This document shows positions 40,031 through 49,226 of a DNA stretch of 52,744 nt, in pieces (position 1 is the stretch's first letter; each line of letters starts with the position of its first letter). The stretch covers positions 1-52,744 of the forward strand of contig CANRNU010000015.1 of assembly GCA_947632005.1 (NCBI GenBank), read 5' to 3'. Position numbers and translations under genes: made by a program. This DNA is from an uncultured Oscillospiraceae bacterium (lineage in GTDB: Bacteria; Bacillota; Clostridia; Oscillospirales; Oscillospiraceae). The notes beneath the pieces were generated by a model. It was not told the DNA's origin, did no database searches, and saw only the letters and a list, made by a program, of their open reading frames with translations.

Positions 40031-40447
40031 ATGACGGGCGAGTATCAGCACTCTCTGGACGCCAAGGGGCGTCTGTTCATCCCTGCGCGCCTTCGGGACG
40101 AGCTTGGCCCGGAGTTTTTTGTCACGCTCTCCATGGACCACTGCCTGTGCGCCTACAGCGCGGAGCAGTGGCAGATCTTCTCCGACAAGGTCAACGCCAT
40201 GCCCTATGTGAAGCAGCGGGCCATGCGGCCGCTGTACGCCTTTGCCTGCAAGTGCGAGCTGGATGCGCAGGGGCGCATTTTGCTGCCTCAAAGCCTGCGG
40301 GACCGGGCGGGACTGGTGAAGAACGTCACCGTCCTGGGCTCCAACAACCACGCGGAGTTCTGGGACAGTGAGGAATGGGCCCAGATGCGCGACGCCGAGG
40401 CGTCGCCGGAGAACATCGCGGCGGTCATGCAGGAGTTCGACTTCTGA
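40031..40447 (+). CDS. mraZ: Transcriptional regulator MraZ
   Basis: A 138-residue protein with two AbrB-like SpoVT/MraZ halves; each carries a DxxxR repeat: HSLDAKGRLFIPARLRDEL (about residues 7-25) and CELDAQGRILLPQSLRDRAGL (about 75-95). It forms a ring that binds the direct repeats ahead of the dcw cluster and represses it. ATG 40031 follows GGTGAGCAGG. The stop overlaps the rsmH start (TGATG). In the usual first position of the division/cell wall cluster. Confidence 0.96.
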   Translation: MTGEYQHSLDAKGRLFIPARLRDELGPEFFVTLSMDHCLCAYSAEQWQIFSDKVNAMPYVKQRAMRPLYAFACKCELDAQGRILLPQSLRDRAGLVKNVTVLGSNNHAEFWDSEEWAQMRDAEASPENIAAVMQEFDF

Positions 40448-41373
40448 TGCGGCATGTGAGCGTGTTGCTCCAGGAGTGCGTCCGTTACCTGGAAATAGAC
40501 CCGGAGGGGGTCTATGTGGACGGGACGCTGGGCCTGGGCGGCCATTCGGAGGCCATTCTGGAAAAGCTGAACGGCGGGCTGCTGGTGGGCATCGACAGAG
40601 ATGACCGGGCCCTGGCCTTTGCCGGGGAGCGGCTGGCCCGGTTCGGAGCCCGGGCTAAGCTGATAAAGGGTAATTTCGGCGATCTGGGAGATATCCTGGA
40701 TGGGCTGGGGATAGAGAAAGTGAACGGGATGCTGTTCGATCTGGGGGTATCGTCCCCCCAACTGGACGACAGGACACGGGGCTTTTCCTATATGCAGGAC
40801 GCGCCGCTGGACATGCGGATGGACGAGACGGCGCCCCTCACGGCCCGGGACATCCTCAATACCTGGTCGGAGGCGGAGCTGCGCAGCATCTTCTGGCGCT
40901 ACGGCGAGGAACGGTACGCCGGCCGCATCGCCGAGGCGGTGGTGAAGGCCCGGGAGGACGGACCTGTGGAGACCACCGGCCAGTTCGTGCAGATCATCCG
41001 CAGCACCATGCCCGCGGCGGCTCTGCGGGAAAAGCAGCACCCGGCAAAGCGGTGCTTCCAGGCGGTCCGCATCGCCGTCAACGACGAGCTGGGCGCCCTG
41101 GAACGGATGCTGGATACGGCCCCGGACCGGCTCGTGACCGGGGGAAGGCTCCTGGTCATCAGCTTCCACTCCCTGGAAGACCGCATCGTGAAAGAGGCCA
41201 TACGCAAACGTGAGAACGGCTGCATCTGCCCGCCGGAATTCCCGGTGTGTACCTGTGGCTTTGTGAAGACCCTCAAAAGCGTCACCCGAAAGCCAGTGAT
41301 CCCCAGCGGGGAAGAGATCGCGGAAAACCCCCGGGCCAGAAGCGCCCGGCTGCGGATAGCAGAGAAAGTGTAA
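40447..41373 (+). CDS. rsmH: 16S rRNA (cytosine(1402)-N(4))-methyltransferase
   Basis: A 308-residue SAM-dependent methyltransferase that makes m4C at position 1402 of 16S rRNA. Visible motifs are HVSVLLQECV (about 3-12), the SAM loop DGTLGLGGHS (about 25-34), LFDLGVSSPQLD (about 98-109), RGFSYMQDAPLDMRMD (about 112-127) and the C-terminal FHSLEDRIVK (about 240-249). The start is ATG 40447, overlapping the mraZ stop; in-frame longer forms would run through mraZ and are rejected. Confidence 0.96.
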   Translation: MRHVSVLLQECVRYLEIDPEGVYVDGTLGLGGHSEAILEKLNGGLLVGIDRDDRALAFAGERLARFGARAKLIKGNFGDLGDILDGLGIEKVNGMLFDLGVSSPQLDDRTRGFSYMQDAPLDMRMDETAPLTARDILNTWSEAELRSIFWRYGEERYAGRIAEAVVKAREDGPVETTGQFVQIIRSTMPAAALREKQHPAKRCFQAVRIAVNDELGALERMLDTAPDRLVTGGRLLVISFHSLEDRIVKEAIRKRENGCICPPEFPVCTCGFVKTLKSVTRKPVIPSGEEIAENPRARSARLRIAEKV

Positions 41374-41377
41374 GACC

Positions 41378-41962
41378 ATGCAGGATATCAAGACCTTCAA
41401 GACCTACAATTTCGTCACCGGCGCGGTGGACGGAACGCTGGCCTATGACTTCGGCGAGCCGGGGCTGTATCAGGACGAGGCGATCTACGAGGAGCCTCTG
41501 GAGCGGCCCAAGCGCCGGCGGAAGGCCCAATCCCGGGAATGGATCAAAGAGGACGTCAGGGAAGAGGCGCGGGAACAGGCCGCCGTGAACGGACAGGGCA
41601 TCTCCATCTTGTCTGTGATGGGCGCCATCGCGGCGGTGGTGCTGCTGACCATGGTGCTGCTGGCCCAGATCCGTCTGACGGACATCTCCGATACCGCCGC
41701 CGGCCTGGAGCGGCAGATCTCCGCGCTGGAGACAGAGCGGGACAAGCTGACCGTGGAGTATGAGACCATCTTCAACCTGAAGGATGTGGAGGAGCAGGCC
41801 GTGAACCTGCTGGGCATGCAGGAACCAGACAATGAGCAGATCTTTTACCTGACGGGCGTGGCCTCCGCAGACCGGGCCGTGGTCATCACAAAAAACGACG
41901 CGGACATGTTCTCGCTGGGTCTCTCGGACATCCTTTCGTCGATCAAGGCATATTTCAGTTGA
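41378..41962 (+). CDS. ftsL: Cell division protein FtsL-like (septum formation, DivIC/FtsL family)
   Basis: A 194-residue bitopic protein in the usual ftsL position between rsmH and the division transpeptidase. It has a long charged cytosolic N-terminus (1-70, with the basic patch RPKRRRKAQSR), one transmembrane helix (about 71-94, ISILSVMGAIAAVVLLTMVLLAQ), an extracellular coiled coil (about 96-130, DTAAGLERQISALETERDKL) and then a short C-terminal region with NLLGMQEPDNEQIFYL. Sequence similarity in this family is weak, so position and topology carry the call. It starts 4 bases after rsmH. Confidence 0.82.
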   Translation: MQDIKTFKTYNFVTGAVDGTLAYDFGEPGLYQDEAIYEEPLERPKRRRKAQSREWIKEDVREEAREQAAVNGQGISILSVMGAIAAVVLLTMVLLAQIRLTDISDTAAGLERQISALETERDKLTVEYETIFNLKDVEEQAVNLLGMQEPDNEQIFYLTGVASADRAVVITKNDADMFSLGLSDILSSIKAYFS

Positions 41963-42021
41963 CAGGCGTATTATACTGGTATTGACAGGGCTGATCGGGC
42001 TGCGACCAAAGGAGAATCCGT

Positions 42022-44349
42022 ATGTTCAAAAAACGTCGGGAGAAGAAGTCTTCCGCTTCGCCAAACCGCATGATGCTTCGCCGCACACTGTTTCTGATGA
42101 TAGTGTGCGGCATAGTTGCATTTATCGCGCTGGGTGCGAGGCTGTTCCAGCTGCAGATCATCGACCACGATATGTACGAATCCGCCGCCGTGGAGCAGCA
42201 GCTCCGGCAGACCACCGTCTCCGCCAAGCGGGGCACGATCTATGACCGGAACATGAACATCCTGGCCATGAGCGCCTCTGTGAGCAACATCTATATCAGC
42301 CCGGCGGAGATCGCCATGTACGACGAGGACCCGACGGTCATCGCGGCGGGCCTGTCCAGCATCCTGGGGCTGGATTACGCCGATGTGCTGGAGAAGACCA
42401 CCCATACCGACAGCTGGTATGTGACCCTGGCCCGGAAGGTGGAGGACGATATCACCGACCAGGTCCGTCAGTTCAAGGAGACCGGCTATATCGACGGGGA
42501 CGGGAACCAGAAGAGCTATAACGGCGTGAAGATCGAGGAGGCCAGCAAGCGCTACTATCCCTACGGCAGCCTCGCCTGTCATGTGGTGGGCTTCACCGGC
42601 TCCGACGACCATGGCCTGTCCGGTCTGGAGCTATATTACGACAAGACCCTCTCCGGCACCGACGGGCGCATCGTCCGGGCCACCAACGCCTACGGCACGG
42701 ACATGATGTTCACGGATTTCGAGGACTATTACGACGCCGTGGACGGCCAGAGCATCGTGCTGACCCTGGATCAGACGGTCCAGTTCTACCTGGAAAAGCA
42801 CCTGGAGACCGCTGTGGAGACCTACGACCTGCAGGACGGCGCGGCGGGCATCGTCATGGATGTGAACACCGGCGGCATCCTGGGCATGGCCTCCCTGGGG
42901 AATTTTGACCTGAACAACTACCTGGCCCTCAGCGAGAAGGCCCAGGAGCGGGTGGACCGGGCGGATATCCATACCCAGGAGGAGCGGGACACGCTCATCG
43001 AGGAGGAGCGGCAGCTCCAGTGGCGGAACAAGGCCATATCCGACACCTATGAGCCCGGCTCCGTCTTCAAGATCATCACCTTGGCCGCGGGCCTGGAGAG
43101 CGGCGCGGTGGACCCTGAGAAGTCCGCGTTCTACTGCGGCGGCAGCATCGAGGTGCTGGGCCGTACCGACCCGCTGAACTGCGCCAACATCTACGGCCAC
43201 GGCAACATCAATCTGGCGGAGGCGGCCAAGTACTCCTGCAACGTGGCCTTCGTGACCATCGGCCAGTGGATCGGCGCGGAGAAGTTCTACCAGTATGTGC
43301 GGGCCTTTGGCCTGTTCGACAAGACCGGCGTGGATCTGACGGGCGAGTCCGGGAGCCTTTGGTGGTCGGACGATGTGTTCTTTGACAAGACCAACCTGTC
43401 CCAGCTGGCGGCGGCCTCCTTCGGCCAGACCTTCACCATCACCCCCATGCAGCTGATTACGGCGGTCAGCGCCGTGGCCAATGGGGGCAACCTCATGGAG
43501 CCGTACCTGGTCAGCGAGTTTTTGAACGCCGACGGTACCGTGGCCGATCAGCGGGAGCCCACTGTGGTCCGGCAGGTCATCAGCGAGGAGACCAGCAAGA
43601 CCTGCTGCGAGATCCTGGAGGGCGTGGTGAACGCCCCCGACGGCACCGGCGTCAACGCCTATGTCCCCGGCTACCGGGTGGCCGGCAAGACCGGTACCTC
43701 CGAGGACGTGGTGTATGAGGCCATCCACGGTACGAAAAAATATATCTGCTCCTTCCTGGGCTTTGCCCCGGCGGACGACCCTGAGGTGGCGGTGCTGGTG
43801 CTGCTGGACAATCCGGGTCCGGAGAACCAGTACAGCGTCGGCGGCGGTACGATGGCCGCGCCGGTGGTCGGCGCCGTGCTGCGGGATACGCTGCAGTACC
43901 TGGGGGTGGACCCCATCTACGGCGAGGGCGAGGAGGCCCTGGTGGATCAGCGGGTGCCCCGGCTGGTGGGCAAGACCCCCGCAGAGGCCGAGGCCCTTCT
44001 GAAGGAGGCCGGATTCTCCCTGAAGTCCACCGTGGGCGAGGGCGCCGCGGTGACCGCCCAGGTCCCTGCCGCCAACGCCAAGGTGGCCGCCGGCAGCGAG
44101 ATCGTGATCTACTGCGGCCAGGAGCCGCCCACGGAGCCGATCTCTATGCCGGACCTGCTGGGCCTGAGCTATGAGGTGGCCCGCATCTGGGCCGGTCAGG
44201 ACGGGCTCTATGTCCGGGGCGAGGGGACCATGATGGACAGCGATACCGTGCTCACGACAGCCCAGAGCGTGGAGCCCGGCATGCTGGTCCAGCCCGGCAG
44301 CATCATCACACTCACACTCAGTGACGGAACGAAGACGGGGATATTCTGA
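42022..44349 (+). CDS. spoVD: Class B penicillin-binding protein with PASTA domains (PBP2/SpoVD type)
   Basis: A 775-residue monofunctional transpeptidase. Domains in order: cytosolic basic tail, transmembrane helix (about 22-44), class B dimerisation region (about 60-230, with KRGTIYDRNMNILA), transpeptidase domain and two C-terminal PASTA domains (about 650-705 and 710-770). Catalytic motifs are S347 in EPGSVFK (SxxK), S405 in YSCN (SxN) and K556 in GKTGTSE (KTG). Two PASTA repeats occur in both PBP2B and SpoVD; in a single-copy clostridial dcw cluster this gene may serve vegetative septation, spore cortex, or both. AAAGGAGAATCCGT precedes ATG. Confidence 0.92.
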   Translation: MFKKRREKKSSASPNRMMLRRTLFLMIVCGIVAFIALGARLFQLQIIDHDMYESAAVEQQLRQTTVSAKRGTIYDRNMNILAMSASVSNIYISPAEIAMYDEDPTVIAAGLSSILGLDYADVLEKTTHTDSWYVTLARKVEDDITDQVRQFKETGYIDGDGNQKSYNGVKIEEASKRYYPYGSLACHVVGFTGSDDHGLSGLELYYDKTLSGTDGRIVRATNAYGTDMMFTDFEDYYDAVDGQSIVLTLDQTVQFYLEKHLETAVETYDLQDGAAGIVMDVNTGGILGMASLGNFDLNNYLALSEKAQERVDRADIHTQEERDTLIEEERQLQWRNKAISDTYEPGSVFKIITLAAGLESGAVDPEKSAFYCGGSIEVLGRTDPLNCANIYGHGNINLAEAAKYSCNVAFVTIGQWIGAEKFYQYVRAFGLFDKTGVDLTGESGSLWWSDDVFFDKTNLSQLAAASFGQTFTITPMQLITAVSAVANGGNLMEPYLVSEFLNADGTVADQREPTVVRQVISEETSKTCCEILEGVVNAPDGTGVNAYVPGYRVAGKTGTSEDVVYEAIHGTKKYICSFLGFAPADDPEVAVLVLLDNPGPENQYSVGGGTMAAPVVGAVLRDTLQYLGVDPIYGEGEEALVDQRVPRLVGKTPAEAEALLKEAGFSLKSTVGEGAAVTAQVPAANAKVAAGSEIVIYCGQEPPTEPISMPDLLGLSYEVARIWAGQDGLYVRGEGTMMDSDTVLTTAQSVEPGMLVQPGSIITLTLSDGTKTGIF

Positions 44350-44350
44350 T

Positions 44351-45808
44351 ATGAAACTGAAAGAGCTTCTCAAAGACATTTCCGTGCTGGCCATGACAGC
44401 AGACCCGGAGACCGAGATCCGGGACATCCGCTATGACTCCCGGGCCGTGGAGCCCGGAGACCTGTTCGTGGCGATAGAGGGCATGCAGAGCGACGGACAC
44501 CGCTTTATCTCCATGGCGGCGGAGAAGGGGGCGGCGGCGGTGCTGTGCCAGCGCGTCCCGGAGGCGGATGTGCCCTATGTGCTGACGGCGGACAGCCGCC
44601 TGGCTCTGGCCCTGGCCTCCTGCGCCTACTTCGGTCATCCCTCCGAGAAGATGACCATGATCGGCATCACCGGCACCAACGGAAAGACCACCTCGACCGT
44701 TCTTCTCAAGCACCTTATCGAGGATGTGACCGGGGAGAAGGTGGGCCTGGTAGGCACCATCTCCAACTGGATCGGAGACGAGGAGCTCCATACCGAGCGG
44801 ACCACTCCGGAGTCGTATGACCTGCAGAAGCTCTTCGCCCAGATGGCGGAGGCCGGCTGCGCCTATGCGGTGATGGAGGTTTCCTCCCACGCACTGGCGC
44901 TGGACCGGGTGGCGGGCGTCCGCTTCCGGGCCGGCCTGTTTACGAATCTCACCCAGGACCACCTGGACTTCCACAAGACCATGGAGGAGTACGCCGCGGC
45001 GAAGGCCCTGCTGTTCTCCCGGTGCGACAGGGCCGCCGTCAACGCCGACGACCCATGGGCCGGTTTCATGCAGGAGCGGGCCCACTGTCCGGTGAGCACT
45101 TTCTCCGCTCAGGGGAAGCAGGCCGATTTGTGGGCGGAGGACGTGGTCCTGTCCGCCTCCGACGTGCGCTTTACCGCCTGCACGGCCGGTGAGCGCGTGG
45201 ACGTGCGCCTGGGCATCCCGGGGGCCTTTACGGTCTCCAACGCCCTGACCGCCATGGCGGCGGGCCGTCTGCTGGGCTTCAGTCTGCCGGACTGCGCTGC
45301 GTCCCTGGGCCGGGCCAAGGGCGTGAAGGGCAGGGTGGAGGTGGTGCCTGCTTTGGACGACCTCACCATCGTCATCGACTATGCCCATACGCCGGACGCC
45401 CTGGAAAAGGTCCTGCGGACCATGAAGGAAGTCTCCCTGGGCCGGGTGGTGGCCCTGTTCGGCTGCGGCGGCGACCGGGACCGCACCAAGCGGCCCATCA
45501 TGGGCGGCATCGCCGCGAAAGAGGCCGACTTCAGCGTCGTCACCAGCGACAATCCCCGGACCGAGGACCCGGATGCCATCATCAGCGATATCCTGGAGGG
45601 CATTCCCCCGGAGGCGCCGATGAAGGTGATCTGCGACCGCCCGGCGGCCATCCGCTGGGCCATCGACAACCACCTGCCGGGGGACGTGATCGTCCTGGCC
45701 GGCAAGGGCCACGAAACGTATCAGGAGGTCAACCATGTGAAGCACCACATGGATGAACGGGAGATCGTGGCGGAACATCTGGGGAAGAAACGGGGAATCG
45801 GAGTATGA
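44351..45808 (+). CDS. murE: UDP-N-acetylmuramoyl-tripeptide synthetase (meso-DAP type)
   Basis: A 485-residue Mur ligase that adds the third amino acid to UDP-MurNAc-L-Ala-D-Glu. The ATP loop is GTNGKTT (108-114), followed by ERTTPES (about 146-152), the HALALDRV and NLTQDHLDFH boxes, FGCGGDRDRTKRPIMG (about 373-388) and DNPR at 400-403. DNPR is the residue pattern of ligases that bind meso-diaminopimelate (lysine-adding enzymes have other residues), so peptidoglycan is probably of the meso-DAP type. The start is ATG 44351, 1 base after the transpeptidase stop. ATGA overlap with mraY. Confidence 0.95.
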   Translation: MKLKELLKDISVLAMTADPETEIRDIRYDSRAVEPGDLFVAIEGMQSDGHRFISMAAEKGAAAVLCQRVPEADVPYVLTADSRLALALASCAYFGHPSEKMTMIGITGTNGKTTSTVLLKHLIEDVTGEKVGLVGTISNWIGDEELHTERTTPESYDLQKLFAQMAEAGCAYAVMEVSSHALALDRVAGVRFRAGLFTNLTQDHLDFHKTMEEYAAAKALLFSRCDRAAVNADDPWAGFMQERAHCPVSTFSAQGKQADLWAEDVVLSASDVRFTACTAGERVDVRLGIPGAFTVSNALTAMAAGRLLGFSLPDCAASLGRAKGVKGRVEVVPALDDLTIVIDYAHTPDALEKVLRTMKEVSLGRVVALFGCGGDRDRTKRPIMGGIAAKEADFSVVTSDNPRTEDPDAIISDILEGIPPEAPMKVICDRPAAIRWAIDNHLPGDVIVLAGKGHETYQEVNHVKHHMDEREIVAEHLGKKRGIGV

Positions 45809-46815
45809 CGCTGAGGCTTGTGATGAGCTTTTTGGCTGCCTTTGTGCTGGCGGCACTGCTGGGGGCGGTGTATGTTCCCTGGCTGAGAAAGATCAAGGCG
45901 GGGCAGGAGATCAAGGAGATCGGCCCCAACTGGCATAAATCCAAGGCCGGGACCCCTACCATGGGCGGCGTGCTGTTTATCACGGCCGTCACCGCGGTGG
46001 TGTTCTCCTTCGGCTTTCCCTTCATCCGGGAGGGGGAGCTGGCGGCGCTGTTCGTGCTGGTGTTCTCCCTGTTTTACGGGGCCATCGGGTTTCTGGACGA
46101 CTATGAGAAGCTGAAGAAGAAGCAGAATCTCGGCCTGTCCGCCAGGGCGAAATTCCTGCTGCAGCTGGTGGTGGCCGTGGCGCTGCTGTACCTGCTGCGG
46201 CTGGAGGGATATCTGTCCCCCAGCCTGTATGTGCCCTTCTGGGGCACCACCGTCGACCTGCCGGAGATCGTGTATTTCCCCCTGGCGGCCTTCATCATCG
46301 TGGGCACGGTGAACGCGGTGAACATCACCGACGGCATCGACGGCCTGGCGGCCAGCGTGTCGGTGCCGGTGTTCGTCTGCTATACCGTGCTGGCCTTTGC
46401 CTGGGGCGTCAAGTTCCGGTCTCTGGCCGTGTTCTCGGCGGGACTGACCGGCGGACTGTTCGGCTTTTTGGTGTACAACTTTCATCCCGCCAAGTGCTTC
46501 ATGGGCGATACGGGCAGTCTCTTCCTGGGCGGGGCGGTCTGCGGCATGGCCTTTGCGCTGGATGTACCGCTGATCCTCATCCCCCTGTGCCTGATCTTCA
46601 TCCTGGAGACCCTCTCCGATATCATCCAGGTCACCTATTTCAAGGCCACTCACGGCAAGCGGTTTTTCAAGATGGCCCCCTTCCACCACCACCTGGAGAT
46701 GGGCGGCTGGCTGGGGCATAAATGGAGCGAAGTGCAGATCGTGAGCCTGTTCGCGGGCATATCGCTCCTGTGCGCTGTGGCGGCGTACTTCTCCTGTGTG
46801 GGGCGGTATGTCTGA
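45805..46815 (+). CDS. mraY: Phospho-N-acetylmuramoyl-pentapeptide-transferase
   Basis: A 336-residue, ten-helix membrane enzyme that transfers phospho-MurNAc-pentapeptide to undecaprenyl phosphate, making lipid I. Motifs are KAGTPTMGGVLF (about 50-61), GFLDDYEKL, NITDGIDGLA (about 172-181), FMGDTGSLFLGG (about 232-243) and MAPFHHHLEMGGW (about 290-302). The start overlaps the murE stop (ATGA). Usually murF lies before it and murD after it; neither is present. Confidence 0.97.
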   Translation: MTLRLVMSFLAAFVLAALLGAVYVPWLRKIKAGQEIKEIGPNWHKSKAGTPTMGGVLFITAVTAVVFSFGFPFIREGELAALFVLVFSLFYGAIGFLDDYEKLKKKQNLGLSARAKFLLQLVVAVALLYLLRLEGYLSPSLYVPFWGTTVDLPEIVYFPLAAFIIVGTVNAVNITDGIDGLAASVSVPVFVCYTVLAFAWGVKFRSLAVFSAGLTGGLFGFLVYNFHPAKCFMGDTGSLFLGGAVCGMAFALDVPLILIPLCLIFILETLSDIIQVTYFKATHGKRFFKMAPFHHHLEMGGWLGHKWSEVQIVSLFAGISLLCAVAAYFSCVGRYV

Positions 46816-46843
46816 GCGCCGAGCTCTGAGGAGGTGACAGCCT

Positions 46844-48028
46844 GTGGCGGTCAAGGAGAATACTGTGACGTATGACAGCCCGCGCCTGGCGGACTATACA
46901 TATGATAACCCGATCGATCGGGGCAGCATCGACCTGCCCTTCGCGCTGCTGACGCTGCTGCTGCTGACTGTGGGCGTCATCATGGTGCTGTCGGCCAGCT
47001 TTGCCCGGGCCTATTATGACCCGGCCAATACCACCGGCGGGAACGCCACCTATTACTTCGTCCGGCAGGCCCTGTTCGCCCTGTGCGGCGTGGGCGTCAT
47101 GTTCGTCTGCTCCCGGTTCCCCATGGGCTTTTACCGGCACATCTCCGGCATCGTGATGATGGTGTCCCTGGCGCTGCTGGTGCTGGTGCTGATCCCCGGC
47201 ATCGGGGAGAAGGCCAACAACGCCCGGCGCTGGATCAATCTGGGCTTTACCACCTTCCAGCCCTCCGAGATCACCAAGATCGCCGTCATCATGTTCTTCT
47301 CCGTGCTCATCTGCCGGTTCAAGGACCAGATGCGGGATTTTCGCCACGGCATCGTTCCCTTTATGGCCATCTTGGGCATCATCTGCTTCCTGCTGGTGCT
47401 GGAGCCCCACATGTCCGCCATCATCATCATTCTGGCCATCGGGATGGTGATGCTGTTTCTGGGCGGACTGCCCCTGTACTGGTTCATCGGGGGCGGCATC
47501 GCCGCCGGGAGCCTGCTGGGCATCGGCTATCTGCTGTTTCCCTATGTGCGCGACCGGTTCTATGCCTGGCTCAATCCCTTTGCCGACGCATCCGACGCGG
47601 GTTACCAGATCGTCCAGAGCCTCTATTCCATCGGCTCCGGCGGCCTGCTGGGCCTGGGGCTTGGCAACTCCCGGCAGAAATATCTGTATCTGCCGGAGGA
47701 ACACAATGACTTTATCTTTTCCGTGGTATGCGAGGAGCTGGGCTTCATCGGCGCCATCCTCATCCTGACGCTGTTCGCCCTGCTCATCATCCGGGGCTAC
47801 TGGCTGAGCATGCATGCCCGGGACCGGTACAGCGCTCTGGTGGGGGCGGGCATCACCACGCACCTGGCTATGCAGGTCATCCTGAATGTGGCCGTGTGCA
47901 CCAACTTCATCCCCTGCACCGGCATCTCCCTGCCGCTGTTCAGCTATGGAGGTACCGCGCTGCTGCTGCAGATGGCGGAGATGGGCATCATCCTATCCCT
48001 ATCACGAGACATCCCGGAGAAACGTTAG
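46844..48028 (+). CDS. ftsW: SEDS peptidoglycan polymerase FtsW/SpoVE
   Basis: A 394-residue SEDS-family glycosyltransferase with ten helices that polymerises lipid II with its class B PBP partner. Motifs are RRWINLG....FQPSE (about 126-142), GYQIVQSLYSIGSGG (about 252-266), LPEEHNDFIFSVVCEELGF (about 283-301) and the C-terminal TGISLPLFSYGG (about 360-371). The start is GTG 46844 with a strong GAGGAGGTGAC site at 46828-46838. FtsW and SpoVE cannot be told apart by sequence; the partner is the transpeptidase upstream. Confidence 0.93.
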   Translation: MAVKENTVTYDSPRLADYTYDNPIDRGSIDLPFALLTLLLLTVGVIMVLSASFARAYYDPANTTGGNATYYFVRQALFALCGVGVMFVCSRFPMGFYRHISGIVMMVSLALLVLVLIPGIGEKANNARRWINLGFTTFQPSEITKIAVIMFFSVLICRFKDQMRDFRHGIVPFMAILGIICFLLVLEPHMSAIIIILAIGMVMLFLGGLPLYWFIGGGIAAGSLLGIGYLLFPYVRDRFYAWLNPFADASDAGYQIVQSLYSIGSGGLLGLGLGNSRQKYLYLPEEHNDFIFSVVCEELGFIGAILILTLFALLIIRGYWLSMHARDRYSALVGAGITTHLAMQVILNVAVCTNFIPCTGISLPLFSYGGTALLLQMAEMGIILSLSRDIPEKR

Positions 48029-48029
48029 C

Positions 48030-49151
48030 ATGAGAGTTTTATTTACCTGCGGCGGCACCGCCGGACATATCAACCCCGCCCTGGGCGTGGCGGGGCGCAT
48101 CAAACAGCTCATCCCCGACGCGGAATTCCTCTTTGTGGGGGCGGAGGGGCATATGGAGACGGAGCTGGTGCCCCGGGAGGGATATCCGCTGCAGACCGTG
48201 CGCATCTCCGGCTTCCAGCGGAGCCTCAAGCCCAAAAAGATCCTGGAAAATGTCCGGGCCGTGTGGCGGGTCGGCTCCTCCCAGCGCCTGGCAAAGAAGT
48301 ACATCCGGCAGTTTCAGCCGGACGTGGCGGTGGGGACCGGAGGGTATGTGTGCTATCCGGTGCTGAAGACGGCGGCGAAGATGGGCGTGCCCACAGCGGT
48401 GCACGAGTCCAACGCCGTGCCCGGCCTGACCACAAAAATGCTGGAGAAGACCGTGGATCAGATCATGGTCGGTCTGGCGGAGAGCCGGGATTTTTATAAG
48501 AGACCGGATAAGGTGGAGGTCACCGGCACCCCCGTGCGGGTGGACTTCCGCGGCCTGGATAAGGCCCGCGCCCGCCGGGAGCTGGGGTGGGATCCGGAGC
48601 GCCCGGTCGTGCTGGCGGTCTTTGGCTCCCTGGGGGCGGACTATATGAACAACGCCATGCTGGAATTCATCCGCAAGATGGGAACGGACGCGGGCTTCCG
48701 GCTGGTCTATGCCACCGGCAAGCGGTATTATGACGGCGTGCGGGAGAGGCTGGACCGGGAGGGCCTGCGCGCGCCGGACATCGACGTGCGGGAGTATATC
48801 TACGACATGCCCAAGGTCATGACGGCTGCGGACGTGATCATCTGCCGCAGCGGCGCGTCCACCATCAGCGAGCTGACATACCTGGGAAAGCCCGCCGTGA
48901 TGGTGCCCAGCCCCAATGTGGTCAACCACCACCAGGAGAAGAACGCCCGGGTACTGGAAAAGGCGGGAGCGGTGAAGATGCTCCTGGAGGGGAGATTCGG
49001 CGGCGGAGAGCTCTATGACACCGTCACCGGTCTGCTGGGGGACCCGGCCGCCCTGGAACAGATGCACCGGTGCTCCGCAAAGATGGGCGTCACCGACGCC
49101 ACCGACCGCATCGCGTCGATCATCCTCGGCCTGGCGGAGAAGGGGCGCTGA
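48030..49151 (+). CDS. murG: UDP-N-acetylglucosamine--N-acetylmuramyl-(pentapeptide) pyrophosphoryl-undecaprenol N-acetylglucosamine transferase
   Basis: A 373-residue GT28 enzyme that turns lipid I into lipid II at the inner membrane face. The opening GGTAGHINPAL (residues 8-18), the GTGGYVCYPV loop (about 100-109), HESNAVPG (about 124-131) and, in the C-terminal half, RSGASTISELTYLGKPAVMVPSP (about 273-295) are all present. It starts one base after the FtsW stop. The C-terminal sugar-nucleotide region reads NVVNHHQEKNA, as in family members. Confidence 0.96.
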   Translation: MRVLFTCGGTAGHINPALGVAGRIKQLIPDAEFLFVGAEGHMETELVPREGYPLQTVRISGFQRSLKPKKILENVRAVWRVGSSQRLAKKYIRQFQPDVAVGTGGYVCYPVLKTAAKMGVPTAVHESNAVPGLTTKMLEKTVDQIMVGLAESRDFYKRPDKVEVTGTPVRVDFRGLDKARARRELGWDPERPVVLAVFGSLGADYMNNAMLEFIRKMGTDAGFRLVYATGKRYYDGVRERLDREGLRAPDIDVREYIYDMPKVMTAADVIICRSGASTISELTYLGKPAVMVPSPNVVNHHQEKNARVLEKAGAVKMLLEGRFGGGELYDTVTGLLGDPAALEQMHRCSAKMGVTDATDRIASIILGLAEKGR

Positions 49152-49226
49152 CCGGCGTCACAATTCCCGCGCTTCGGCATAGTATGTTTTGATGTTGCAT
49201 TGAACATACTGGCCGGAGGGCGGAAT

